From the NCBI RefSeq assembly GCF_050958605.1, contig NZ_JBJHDO010000016.1:59419-123418 (forward strand): 64,000 bases of DNA, written 5' to 3'. Under the pieces are notes generated by a model. It searched no databases and was not told where the DNA came from. It saw only the letters and a list, made by a program, of their open reading frames with translations. Numbering within the stretch: position 1 is the first letter of the stretch; each line of letters opens with the position of its first letter. Below, in pieces: positions 16,726 through 24,528 of this stretch. The DNA comes from G016756615 sp050958605. GTDB taxonomy: Bacteria; Pseudomonadota; Alphaproteobacteria; Rhizobiales; Rhizobiaceae. A program made the translations under genes and the position numbers.

Positions 16726-18433
16726 TCAAACCCCCGCGATCTGGTAGGGGATCTGCTTGAACACGACGCCTTCGGCTTTCAGGCGGTCGGCACTTACTGT
16801 CGTGCCTTCGGCATATACGACGCGGTTGCCTTCAAAGCCTTCTGGCGGCGGTGGCAAGGCAGTCAGCGCATCGGGCGTCAACACATTGCCAAGCGCCTCG
16901 CGTGGCATGCCCTCTTGCCCTGCCGCAAACAGCAGATAGACGGCCTTCTCCCGGTTCTTGCCGAGGTAGGGGTTCCCTTCTGTTGTCTTCGACGGCAATG
17001 GCGTCCCAGTTTCCACAAAGAAAACATGGGCAGCCAGATCGGGAAAAGACACGGCCCCGTCAATGTCGCCGAACTCGTTGAAGAGCGGAACGCCAAGGCG
17101 GCAGTAGCGGAAACCACCGCCGAGTCCGTCGACTGGTTTCGTCGGATCTCCGCCCTTCCCATACCCTGTAATGACACGGCGGAGACGTTCGGCCGTCGTC
17201 TCCACTGACGTCTTCTTGTCCATTTCAATGAGGATAAAATTGCGCTTTCTGCCGTCATGCCGGTTCATCTGCATGATAGCTTGGCCCGTTGTTCCAGAGC
17301 CAGCGAAAGAATCCAAAATTATATCGTCCGACTTGCTAACATAGGAAAGCAAGTGACTTACAAATTCCACAGATTTGGGATTCTTGAAGATGTCACGCCT
17401 TCCAAAAATAGATTCAAGATCATTCGATCCTTTTCGGGAATCAATGTTAAAGACGCTTCGGAAGGGGAAGCCAACTTCTTTTAGATAAGCTTTTAACTCT
17501 GGAATCTTGCTTTCATCTTTGCCAAAGATGATCCTATCCTCTGCAAGCAGTTCCTTCATTCGATCTTCGGGAAAGCGCCAACCCCAAAGTGGTTTTGCAC
17601 AATTCTTCTTAGTTCGTGGATGCTCGATTTCGTATTGATATCCGTTTTTCCCAGGGTTCTCTAGATTTCTTCGGGCGACATATACTCCGCGCTCATCGAC
17701 AAGTTTATACCGAGCAAGGTCTCCAAGAGACTTAGAATTTTTCTTTACAAACTTCGAAAATTCACGCGCTCTTTCTGCAACACTATCATGTTCAGCTTCT
17801 ATTTTCGCGAACACATCAAGCATTAGTTCTTTTGTTTCGTTCTCCGGCCCGGTCCATTGTTTTGGCAATTTCTCTTTGTTCTTGGAGTAGATTACAACAT
17901 ACTCATGCTCGTTCGCGAGTTGGGTTGGATTATTGTCTGTTGCGTTTTTCCAGATAGCCGTTCCAACATGATTGCGTCTACCGAATAGCTCCGCCAAAAG
18001 AAGATGAAGAGTTGATTGCTCGTTGTCGTCGCAACTAACGAAGATAAGTCCATCTTCCTTCAAGAAGTCCCGAAGTAGCCTTATGCGTGGATACATCATA
18101 CATACCCACTTGTCGTGGCGACATAGGTCTTCGCTTTCTTTTCCAACCGCCCGCCCAAGCCATTCCGCTATTTCGGGTGAGTCAACTCTATCACTGTATG
18201 ACCAATCCGACTTACCGGTATTATAGGGAGGGTCGATATAATATGCACTTAACCTGTCCAGCGTAATAGGGAAGTAGCGCTTTCAAAGCTTCCAGATTGT
18301 CGCCCTGAACCAGAAGATTTCCCGCGTCAGTATCTCCCGCAGACAACGCAGCATCGCAATGAACCAACCGATAGGGCACTTCCTTGTGGTGGTGTTCGAC
18401 CGCCTCTTTCCCGATCCAGTTCAACGATGGCAT
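16726..18433 (-). pseudogene. mod: Type III DNA adenine methyltransferase Mod, frameshifted before DPPY
   Basis: Mod methylates adenine in the target and gives specificity to Res. The reading frame from ATG 18433 (MPSLNWIGKEAVEHHHKEV) runs to GQVKCI, where one extra base at about 18236-18244 shifts it into a stop at 18221. In the other frame the expected YIDPPYNTGKS continues without a break into the body of the enzyme, including DSFAGSGTTGQAI (AdoMet motif I). Removing one base would restore a ~568-residue beta-class Mod of normal length. No simple repeat tract that would favour phase variation is present. The central specificity region (17300-18100) is clearly AT-rich. A sequencing error cannot be excluded. 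Confidence 0.85.
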
Positions 18434-18640
18434 GTGCAATCCTTCTGTCGGACAAAATCACGTTGTTCTTAATAGGTGATTCTTCGCTATCGCGACGTAG
18501 CTACTAGGGATGCTGCAGAGAAGTCCACAATCGCGAGATGGCGGTGCAAAAATTCGAAAGGACACGCCGGCCACTAGCCTGGACAAGTGGGTGCAGGCAG
18601 CTAGAAGTTGCGAAGATCTAATTGATGCATGAGGTGCGAC

Positions 18641-19600
18641 GTGAGCGACATCAAGCTGTTTCATTTCGGCGAAGGAGGCGTTGCGGAATTGCCGGGATCT
18701 GCCGTCCAGGTGGAGAAGTCGCTCCAAGGCATGTTTGAGGCGAACCTGGAGGCTCTGCTTGGGGTGCGATTTCTAGCCAGCGAACATTCAACCGGACCTG
18801 TCCACGGCGGCCGAATCGATACGCTAGGTCTGGATGAGGATAATTCGCCCATCATCATCGAATACAAGCGTTCGGTGAACGAGAACGTGATCAACCAGGG
18901 ACTCTTTTACCTCGACTGGTTGCTCGACCATCGCAAGGAGTTTCAGTGGCTAGTAATGGAGCGCCTCGGACCGGAGGCTGCGAAGGGAGTTGATTGGTCC
19001 GCACCCCGACTTCTTTGCGTGGCAGGCGACTTCACCCGCTACGACGAGCACGCGGTCAAGCAGATCGCACGGAATATCGAGCTCATCCGCTACCGGCGGT
19101 TTGGCGATGACCTGCTGATGATGGAATTGGTGCATGCCTCAAGGGCGAATCGTTCGGGCGGTTCGAAAGTCTCGGCAGATTCGAGGCAGCTCAGCACCTC
19201 TGAACAGACCGCCGATGGCGCCCAGGAGAACGATCCATATCTCAGCCAGCGGATGAGCTATCGGCTTTCCCAGTCCCCGACAGAGCTTCGCGACATCTAT
19301 GACGCGGTCTATCAATTCCTGGCAGGCCTAGGTGATGACGTCCAGGTGAAAGAACTGAAGCTTTATACGGCGTTCAAGAGGCTCAAAAATTTCGTATGCA
19401 TGGAGATCTACCCGCAAGCCCGCACGGTGACGCTCTACCTAAAGGTCGATCCAAGCACCGTGGCGCTCGACAATGGTTTCACGCGAGATGTCAGCAACGT
19501 TGGGCACTTCGGCACCGGCGATCTGCAGGTAACGCTCAAGTCAATGGCTGACTTCGAGAGAGCGCAGCCCTTGCTGCGTCAGGCTTACGAAGGGGGATAG
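18641..19600 (+). CDS. NucS-like PD-(D/E)XK / DUF5655 domain protein
   Basis: The 319-residue protein begins at GTG 18641 (SDIKLFHFG, with GAGG 6 bases upstream); an ATG at 18629 lacks a ribosome site. The N-terminal half has a nuclease-like core: GGRIDTLGLD (D60), IIIEYKRS (E74-x-K76) and VINQGLFYLDWL. The C-terminal ~110 residues match the DUF5655 arrangement (ELKLYTAFKRLKNFVCMEI). Such proteins commonly lie near restriction or defence genes, and DNA cleavage or sensing is likely but untested. Its stop is 2 bp before the start of the next gene. Confidence 0.75.
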   Translation: MSDIKLFHFGEGGVAELPGSAVQVEKSLQGMFEANLEALLGVRFLASEHSTGPVHGGRIDTLGLDEDNSPIIIEYKRSVNENVINQGLFYLDWLLDHRKEFQWLVMERLGPEAAKGVDWSAPRLLCVAGDFTRYDEHAVKQIARNIELIRYRRFGDDLLMMELVHASRANRSGGSKVSADSRQLSTSEQTADGAQENDPYLSQRMSYRLSQSPTELRDIYDAVYQFLAGLGDDVQVKELKLYTAFKRLKNFVCMEIYPQARTVTLYLKVDPSTVALDNGFTRDVSNVGHFGTGDLQVTLKSMADFERAQPLLRQAYEGG

Positions 19601-19602
19601 GT

Positions 19603-20421
19603 TTGCACGCTAGATTCACCTCAATTGTCGGCTTCGATTCGGCCTGGACTGACAATCCAAGAGCTCCCGGAGCAATATGTGTCATTCGCCTGGATGGTGA
19701 CGGCGCGCATCTGCATCTCGCCCCTCGGCTCGCCTCGTTTGCTGAGGCCCTGGATATCATTCAAAGAGAGAACAACGACGCGCAGAAGTGTGTGGTGGCC
19801 CTGGATCAGCCGACAATCGTCCCCAATCTCACTGGCTCGCGTCCGGTCGACAAGGTAGCCGGCTCGCTGATTTCCTGGATCGGGGGCGGCGTTCAGCCCG
19901 CCAGTCGGTCCAAAAAGGGCATGTTCGACGATGCTGCGCCAATTTGGCAGTTCAAGCAGGCACTGGGAGCAGCGGAAGAACCGGAGTTCGCACGAACGGC
20001 AACCAGCGGCCTCTTTCTGCTCGAAGTCTTCCCCGCTCTGGCACTGGCTGCCATTGAGAGCGCGTTCTGTTCAAGGCTTGCAGCTCCGAAATACAACCCT
20101 TCCAACCGGAAGCGGTTCAAGATCAGCGACTGGCAGGCAGTCGCTGAGGCCGTAAGGCGTTTCGGCACGCTGAACTCGCTGCGACACTTAGACGAATGGT
20201 GTTCGGTGGTCGCGAGTTCCGAGGCGCCGAGAAAGGCCGACCAGGACAAGCTGGATGCCATGATCTGCGGACTGATCGGGTTGCATTGGCTGGTCGCTCC
20301 GCGCGACCAATCGGTGATGATCGGCGATCTCGAGAGTGGCTACATGATCGCGCCGGCGATCAGAGGCGTGCATGAGAGGTTGCAAGGTGCGGCGCGACAG
20401 AGGGATGTGCCGATCGCGTGA
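19603..20421 (+). CDS. DUF429 family protein (predicted RNase H-like fold)
   Basis: The 272-residue protein begins at TTG 19603, two bases after the preceding stop and 5 bases after AGGGGGA, so it is translationally coupled to the DUF5655 gene. The acidic residues of an RNase H-like active site appear as VGFDSAW (N-terminal strand), VVALDQPT (middle) and DKLDAMICG (C-terminal helix), the pattern of DUF429. The function is unknown. It is the last gene before the right tRNA copy, and the pair looks like a two-gene nuclease-type cassette. Confidence 0.7.
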   Translation: MHARFTSIVGFDSAWTDNPRAPGAICVIRLDGDGAHLHLAPRLASFAEALDIIQRENNDAQKCVVALDQPTIVPNLTGSRPVDKVAGSLISWIGGGVQPASRSKKGMFDDAAPIWQFKQALGAAEEPEFARTATSGLFLLEVFPALALAAIESAFCSRLAAPKYNPSNRKRFKISDWQAVAEAVRRFGTLNSLRHLDEWCSVVASSEAPRKADQDKLDAMICGLIGLHWLVAPRDQSVMIGDLESGYMIAPAIRGVHERLQGAARQRDVPIA

Positions 20422-20507
20422 GACGAGGCAACAGGCACAGGCCGGCCACTCCCGTTGCTGGAGAATAGCCAAGCTTGAGCAGCGGATTTTGCAGTCGGTC
20501 TACGACG

Positions 20508-20641
20508 CCGTTATCTAGTGCGCCGCGCCGGCAACGGCGAACCACGCCCCGCGGAGAGGTGGCAGAGTGGTTGAATGCACCGCACTCGAAATGCGGCATA
20601 CTCGCAAGGGTATCGGGGGTTCGAATCCCCCCTCTCCGCCA
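20508..20641. repeat. Right copy of the island-flanking direct repeat
   Basis: This 134-bp copy of 6504-6638 includes the entire tRNA-Ser(CGA) sequence and ~45 bp upstream. The only difference I find within the shared block is one C fewer in the run before CTCTCC. Sequence outside the block differs completely from the left copy on both sides. Confidence 0.9.
20553..20641 (+). tRNA. tRNA-Ser(CGA), second copy with one-base deletion
   Basis: It is identical to the tRNA at 6549-6638 except that the C run between the T loop and acceptor stem has six rather than seven Cs. The T stem then consumes five, leaving the 3' acceptor strand one base short (CTCTCC against GGAGAGG). It may be weakly functional or a decaying attachment-site copy. 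I mark it as tRNA rather than pseudogene because the rest, including CGA and CCA, is intact. Confidence 0.75.
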
Positions 20642-20658
20642 AGCAGCTTAGTGTCCCA

Positions 20659-21576
20659 TTACTCGTAAGCCAGCTTCATCCATCTTTCGGAGATGGATGC
20701 TCCGGCATCAGCGATCTCTGAGTCCAGCTTGGCTTCATCCGCGATCTGACTTTGCATCGAACTCAAAAGCCGATTGTATTCATCAACGTCCGCTTGATCT
20801 CGGAACAGGAGTTGGCCCAGCTCATTCGTTGAGAATGTTCCTTCTCTTGAGAGCAAAAAGGCCGTTACCGAGGCCATCGATTGAAAAAGGCGGTCGTAAA
20901 GATTAGTTCGGCGCTCGACGAAGGCGCGCTCCGTCGCTCTTTTGTCCATGAACCCAGACGCGATTCTTTTGCGGGTCATCTCGGGCAGCCGAGCAGCGAT
21001 ATCGCTCACTCGGCGCTTCTCTTCCCCTAACAATTCGTCCACCCGTGGCATGATCCGAGCTACCAGGGCGCGTTTTTCTTTTGCCGCGGCATTGGCCGCC
21101 AGCAATGATTCTCGACTGGCAACCTGCTTTGTCGAAAAGATCTCGTCTAAGGCGGGGTCTGTCAGTTCATCGAACAGCCGCTGGACCTTGAAATTTGTAT
21201 CCAAGGCAATTTGCTGAACGGATCTCATGGCTGCCCCGATGCCGGTGGTCGATCCCTGAATTGCGCTAGCAAGATTGCCAGGACCGGCGGCGCGAACCTC
21301 CGCCTGAAATTTCTTGGCGTCATAAGTTGCAGCGATTTCTTCGTGGTTGATGAATATCAGGAGGAGTGCCGCCAGCCCGAGAACAACATCGTAGCGCGCT
21401 GGCCTCCCGGACCTTTTGGCACTCAAGGCCGCTATTGGCATGCCAATGAGAGGGACTAGAAATGACTGACCGAAAAGGTATGCAAAACCGTCCGCCGTGC
21501 CGCCGTAAACATAGAACCCAAGACCTACCAGCACGGCAGAAAATGTTATGAACGCGATCGCGTTTCGAAGTCCCAT
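20659..21576 (-). CDS. Membrane protein of unknown function with coiled-coil region
   Basis: The 305-residue protein (start MGLRNAIAFITFSAVLVGLG) has about three hydrophobic helices in the first 75 residues (around 8-22, 29-45 and 60-73). A long soluble, charged, largely helical remainder follows, rich in Ala/Arg/Glu and likely coiled-coil (AAAKEKRALVARIMPRVDEL). I recognise no family. ATG at 21576 follows GGGGG at 4 bases; the longer frame from 21663 lacks a site. It lies just outside the right tRNA copy, so it may be native or belong to a second accessory patch. Confidence 0.65.
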   Translation of the reverse strand: MGLRNAIAFITFSAVLVGLGFYVYGGTADGFAYLFGQSFLVPLIGMPIAALSAKRSGRPARYDVVLGLAALLLIFINHEEIAATYDAKKFQAEVRAAGPGNLASAIQGSTTGIGAAMRSVQQIALDTNFKVQRLFDELTDPALDEIFSTKQVASRESLLAANAAAKEKRALVARIMPRVDELLGEEKRRVSDIAARLPEMTRKRIASGFMDKRATERAFVERRTNLYDRLFQSMASVTAFLLSREGTFSTNELGQLLFRDQADVDEYNRLLSSMQSQIADEAKLDSEIADAGASISERWMKLAYE

Positions 21577-21709
21577 GGAGCCCCCAAGCTTTCTGGCCCT
21601 TATACCATGACTTTCTCCTTTACTACTATTCGACGATACACTCGTGCCCCAACAACCCTCCATCCTCGCCCCATCGTCGCACCGCCTGTATTCGTCCTAG
21701 GGGGTGACC

Positions 21710-21805
21710 TCACAAATTGGGGGCGTCGGCAACCAGCTGTTCGACGTGCTTCATCTCACTTTGCTTCGCCGCGACCCGGAGTTCCGCTCCCGCCGCGGTG
21801 AAACT
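21710..21805 (-). pseudogene. Remnant of a yigZ/IMPACT-family 3' end
   Basis: The minus strand here translates to SFTAAGAELRVAAKQSEM then KHVEQLVADAPNL and a stop. This aligns with the C terminus of the intact YigZ at 23233-23829 (SFTATGAELRVAVHKAEM then PEVEQLVADITSG). A stop codon immediately precedes it, so only ~30 codons remain. The gap 21577-21994 otherwise contains element copy 3 (21860) and no recognisable gene. Confidence 0.75.
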
Positions 21806-21859
21806 CTAGCCCCTCGCCCTAGTGCAGCGTGCTGACAAGGTTGCGGATCCTTCGACCCC

Positions 21860-21876
21860 TGCCGGGATTATCCTTG
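21860..21876 (-). promoter_or_regulatory. Repeated element copy 3
   Basis: TGCCGGGATTATCCTTG, one base different from the 17-bp blocks at 7758 and 9188. The CATCCTAC companion block is absent. It lies about 280 bp upstream of the leftward membrane-protein gene and outside the tRNA-bounded island. Confidence 0.35.
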
Positions 21877-21994
21877 GCTTCCTTCGTTCTTAGAGCGGCT
21901 AAGTCCCGCCGGTGGAACGGTTCATGTCTCCAACCGTTGATCTGCCCGAATTGCTTATTTCATGTCTATGTCTGTTCTTTTCACGGAGGAGTAG

Positions 21995-22510
21995 ATGCGA
22001 GCCATTCTTGCGCTAGCGAGTTTCACCCTTCTCATCCATCCGGCGCTCGCCCAACAGCCGGCTGACGGTCAGAAGGTGATGGTTGGACCGTGGGCGATTG
22101 AGACCACCTACAAAGGGGAACAATTCGAGCACTGCACCATGACCAGATCGACGCCCGATTTTGATGTGGTGTTTCTCCGCAATGGGGATGGCACCGTGCT
22201 TGTTCTCAAATCGCCCAACTGGCGGCTTGAACGTGGCAAGGCTTACGACGTGCGTTTGTCGGCAGGGTCGCAATCCATCGACGCCACGGCGCTGGCGGAA
22301 TCGTCCTCGGTCACCATCGCGCTTCCAGACCAGCCGTTCAACAAAAGGCTCCGGATGGCGAACCGGCTCAACGTGCAGGGCGAGGGCGCCGTCATGACCG
22401 TTCCACTGGACGGAAGCAAGGCTGGCCTCGAGCGGCTGGATCAGTGCTTTGAAAAGAACAGCCAAGGAGCGGCGAGCAATCCCTTTGTCGCTCCCGAGCG
22501 GCGGCCCTAG
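21995..22510 (+). CDS. Conserved exported rhizobial protein, function unknown
   Basis: The 171-residue protein has a clear signal peptide (MRAILALASFTLLIHPALAQ, cleaved after ALA). The mature ~150-residue domain has two cysteines likely to form a disulfide (EHCTMTR and LDQCFEK). The composition LKSPNWRLERGKAYDV and LNVQGEGAVMTVPLDGS fits a family seen widely in rhizobia without assigned function. The ATG follows GGAGGAG. It should be periplasmic. No operon partner is close. Confidence 0.75.
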   Translation: MRAILALASFTLLIHPALAQQPADGQKVMVGPWAIETTYKGEQFEHCTMTRSTPDFDVVFLRNGDGTVLVLKSPNWRLERGKAYDVRLSAGSQSIDATALAESSSVTIALPDQPFNKRLRMANRLNVQGEGAVMTVPLDGSKAGLERLDQCFEKNSQGAASNPFVAPERRP

Positions 22511-22576
22511 CCTCCTGGGCGGTATTCTCGCCAACGCCGAAGGTGGAAACGCCAAATTGCGGCGCCGCCCCATCCG

Positions 22577-22951
22577 TCAAGCCGGAGTATCCGTGTCCCG
22601 GATTTGCAGGTTCCTGGGAAGCGGCAGGCTCGAACATCGCATATGCAGGTCGCGGGCGAAGAGCTTCCGTTCCTTTTCCTGTTGCTCCCTGCCGGCGGCC
22701 GCTATCCCAAGTCCATAGGGGCCGAGCAGCAGAGCGACTCCCATGTTCAATGGCTTCGTTTTGCCATCCTCGTAGGTCAAGGCCGCCTCGCGGATTTGTT
22801 CGCATTCCGGCGATCGCCATTTCGGGTCTTCAGCCGAGAGCGTGGCCGCATATTCGGCGGGCGGCGTGGTACACCCCGCAACCGCCACCGCCAGCAGCAA
22901 AGCTGCTCCCGTCGATACTCGATCCATCGCCATGTGTCGTTTAGGCTCCAT
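22577..22951 (-). CDS. Small putative lipoprotein
   Basis: The protein has up to 124 residues. The N-terminal segment TGAALLLAVAVAGC ends in a good lipobox (VAGC), so the mature protein should be lipid-anchored. The mature part contains two more cysteines (SPECEQI and HMRCSSL) and a hydrophobic GVALLLGPYGLGIAAAG stretch. ATG codons at 22951, 22933 and 22927 all precede the signal, and I cannot decide among them. No family recognised. Confidence 0.65.
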   Translation of the reverse strand: MEPKRHMAMDRVSTGAALLLAVAVAGCTTPPAEYAATLSAEDPKWRSPECEQIREAALTYEDGKTKPLNMGVALLLGPYGLGIAAAGREQQEKERKLFARDLHMRCSSLPLPRNLQIRDTDTPA

Positions 22952-23232
22952 CTGTCAGGCTGGTCGCGCAGCAATCCTTACGACATGGATTCGACCAGCG
23001 GCTCGGCCCATCGTCGCTCTTCCCAACAATCCCCAGACCCGGCCGACCATTGCCGGGTCGGAATCGAGTCTGCAAGCCGGAATTGCTTCCGGCGCCGGCG
23101 TGCCGGCTTCTCTTCCTCGGTTTCGCCCTTCGGGCTCGGCGTCCGAGAATGACAAGGCGGGGGCGTTGCCCGCAAGCCGGCAACGTTGGCGCCTGGCGAG
23201 ACCACGGCACGCCTGGCCACGTCACCTCTGCT

Positions 23233-23829
23233 CTAGGTGTCCGGGGAAAAACCGGCTCGACCGCTGGTGATATCCGCAACCAGCTGCTCGACCTCGGGCA
23301 TCTCGGCCTTGTGAACCGCAACACGCAATTCGGCACCTGTCGCCGTGAAGCTCTGGTCGAGCAGTTGAACCGTCGGCAACGCGGCGAGGCGAGCCTGCAC
23401 GATTGCCAGATCGCCGAACGGACAGGTGACGGTCACTTCCACTTTGTCCACAATCGGAACCTTCTCGGCAGCGCGCAGGCACAGAGCGGCGGTGCCGCCA
23501 TAGGCGCGGATCAGGCCGCCACTGCCGAGCAGCACGCCGCCGAACCATCGCGTGACGACGACGGCTACACCGTCCAGCCCTTGCCCGTCGATGGCCTGCA
23601 GGATGGGTTTCCCCGCGGTGCCGCTCGGTTCGCCATCGTCGCTGAAGCGATAATTCTGCCCGATGCGCCAGGCCCAGCAATTGTGATTGGCGGATGGATC
23701 GGAGTGCCCGACGATGAACTCTTTCGCTGCCACCTCTCCGGCAACCGGGCCTGCAATGGCCACGAACCGGCTCTTCTTGATCTCCTGGCGAGCGGTCTCG
23801 GTGGCGGTGAGTGTGCTGAGATTAGCCAT
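23233..23829 (-). CDS. yigZ: YigZ / IMPACT family protein
   Basis: The 198-residue protein has the UPF0029/IMPACT N-terminal domain with its signature FSDDGEPSGTAGKPIL (about 65-80) and VVVTRWFGGVLLGSGGLIRA. A smaller C-terminal domain (DUF1949-like) follows. The bacterial role is unclear; family members relate to translation control or peptidase association. ATG at 23829 (MANLSTLT) is preferred over 23835. A decayed copy of its last ~27 codons stands at 21710-21805. Confidence 0.9.
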   Translation of the reverse strand: MANLSTLTATETARQEIKKSRFVAIAGPVAGEVAAKEFIVGHSDPSANHNCWAWRIGQNYRFSDDGEPSGTAGKPILQAIDGQGLDGVAVVVTRWFGGVLLGSGGLIRAYGGTAALCLRAAEKVPIVDKVEVTVTCPFGDLAIVQARLAALPTVQLLDQSFTATGAELRVAVHKAEMPEVEQLVADITSGRAGFSPDT

Positions 23830-23963
23830 GGGCACCCTCTAGCATGCGGATCGCCGCAACCAATCTCGGAATGTGCAACGATCGCCCTCTGCCCTGGCAG
23901 CACGTTCTCTTGTGGTGAGTGCGCCAAACCTCGTCGATGACCGACCGGTCCGCGCGGCAAGCG

Positions 23964-24416
23964 TCACTCCTGCTCCGGAACTTTCAGGATCACCGTATCC
24001 TCGGCCCGAATCCTTCGGCCGTCCTGGGTGCGGACATCCAGCCTGACCGGCAAGCCGGTTTCACGCTCCACCAGCTGCGAATGTCGTTCGTCGGCCTCGA
24101 AGAGATGGCGTTCCCCGAATTGCCGAAGCGCAACCATCACCGGAAATAGGTCCCGGCCAATCTCCGTCAGGCGATACTGCATGCGGCTGCCGCCATCCTC
24201 GGCGGGAACGAGCTCGAGGATTCCACGGGAAACGAGCGTCCGAAGGCGCTCCGAGAGGATGTTCTTGGCAATACCGAGGCTCTTCTGGAATTCGCCGAAG
24301 CGCGTCAGGCCATCGAAGGCGTCGCGCACGATCAGCAGCGACCACCAGTCGCCGATCACATCCAGCGAACGAGCGCTGGGGCAATAGTCTCCTTTCAAGC
24401 TTTTCCGCCCGACCAC
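23964..24416 (-). CDS. HxlR-family transcriptional regulator
   Basis: A winged-helix regulator with the family core GDYCPSARSLDVIGDWWSLL, FGEFQKSLGIAKNILSERL and RMQYRLTEIGRDLFPVM. The first Cys of HxlR proteins (DYCP) is present and can be redox- or electrophile-sensing in relatives. I chose GTG at 24416 because TTGGAG lies 7 bases upstream and this gives a family-like N terminus; the frame runs open to 24488. It is divergent from an MFS exporter, which it probably controls. Confidence 0.88.
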   Translation of the reverse strand: MVGRKSLKGDYCPSARSLDVIGDWWSLLIVRDAFDGLTRFGEFQKSLGIAKNILSERLRTLVSRGILELVPAEDGGSRMQYRLTEIGRDLFPVMVALRQFGERHLFEADERHSQLVERETGLPVRLDVRTQDGRRIRAEDTVILKVPEQE

Positions 24417-24528
24417 CGAATGACTCCAACTTCCGCGCACACTCCAAAAGGCAGTTGCATCATAAAACCGGATGGGATAACGATTCAAATGGTTTCATAA
24501 TAAAACCTATTTTTGCCGGAGACCACCC
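24417..24528. promoter_or_regulatory. Divergent HxlR / MFS control region
   Basis: The 112-bp region contains GGTTTCATAATAAAACC (24491-24507), a 17-bp palindrome with GGTTT/AAACC arms, and a related CATCATAAAACC at 24458-24469. HxlR regulators usually bind such palindromes in the shared promoter and repress both genes. These are candidate operators inferred from pattern and position only. Confidence 0.4.

Noticed and set aside
18200..18440. Phase-variable mod gene
   Set aside because: The frameshift site is ATATTATATC with no homopolymer or short tandem repeat tract long enough for slipped-strand switching.
21710..21805. Direct-repeat attachment site formed by insertion into yigZ
   Set aside because: The relic is too divergent from the intact yigZ 3' end to be a recent target-site duplication.
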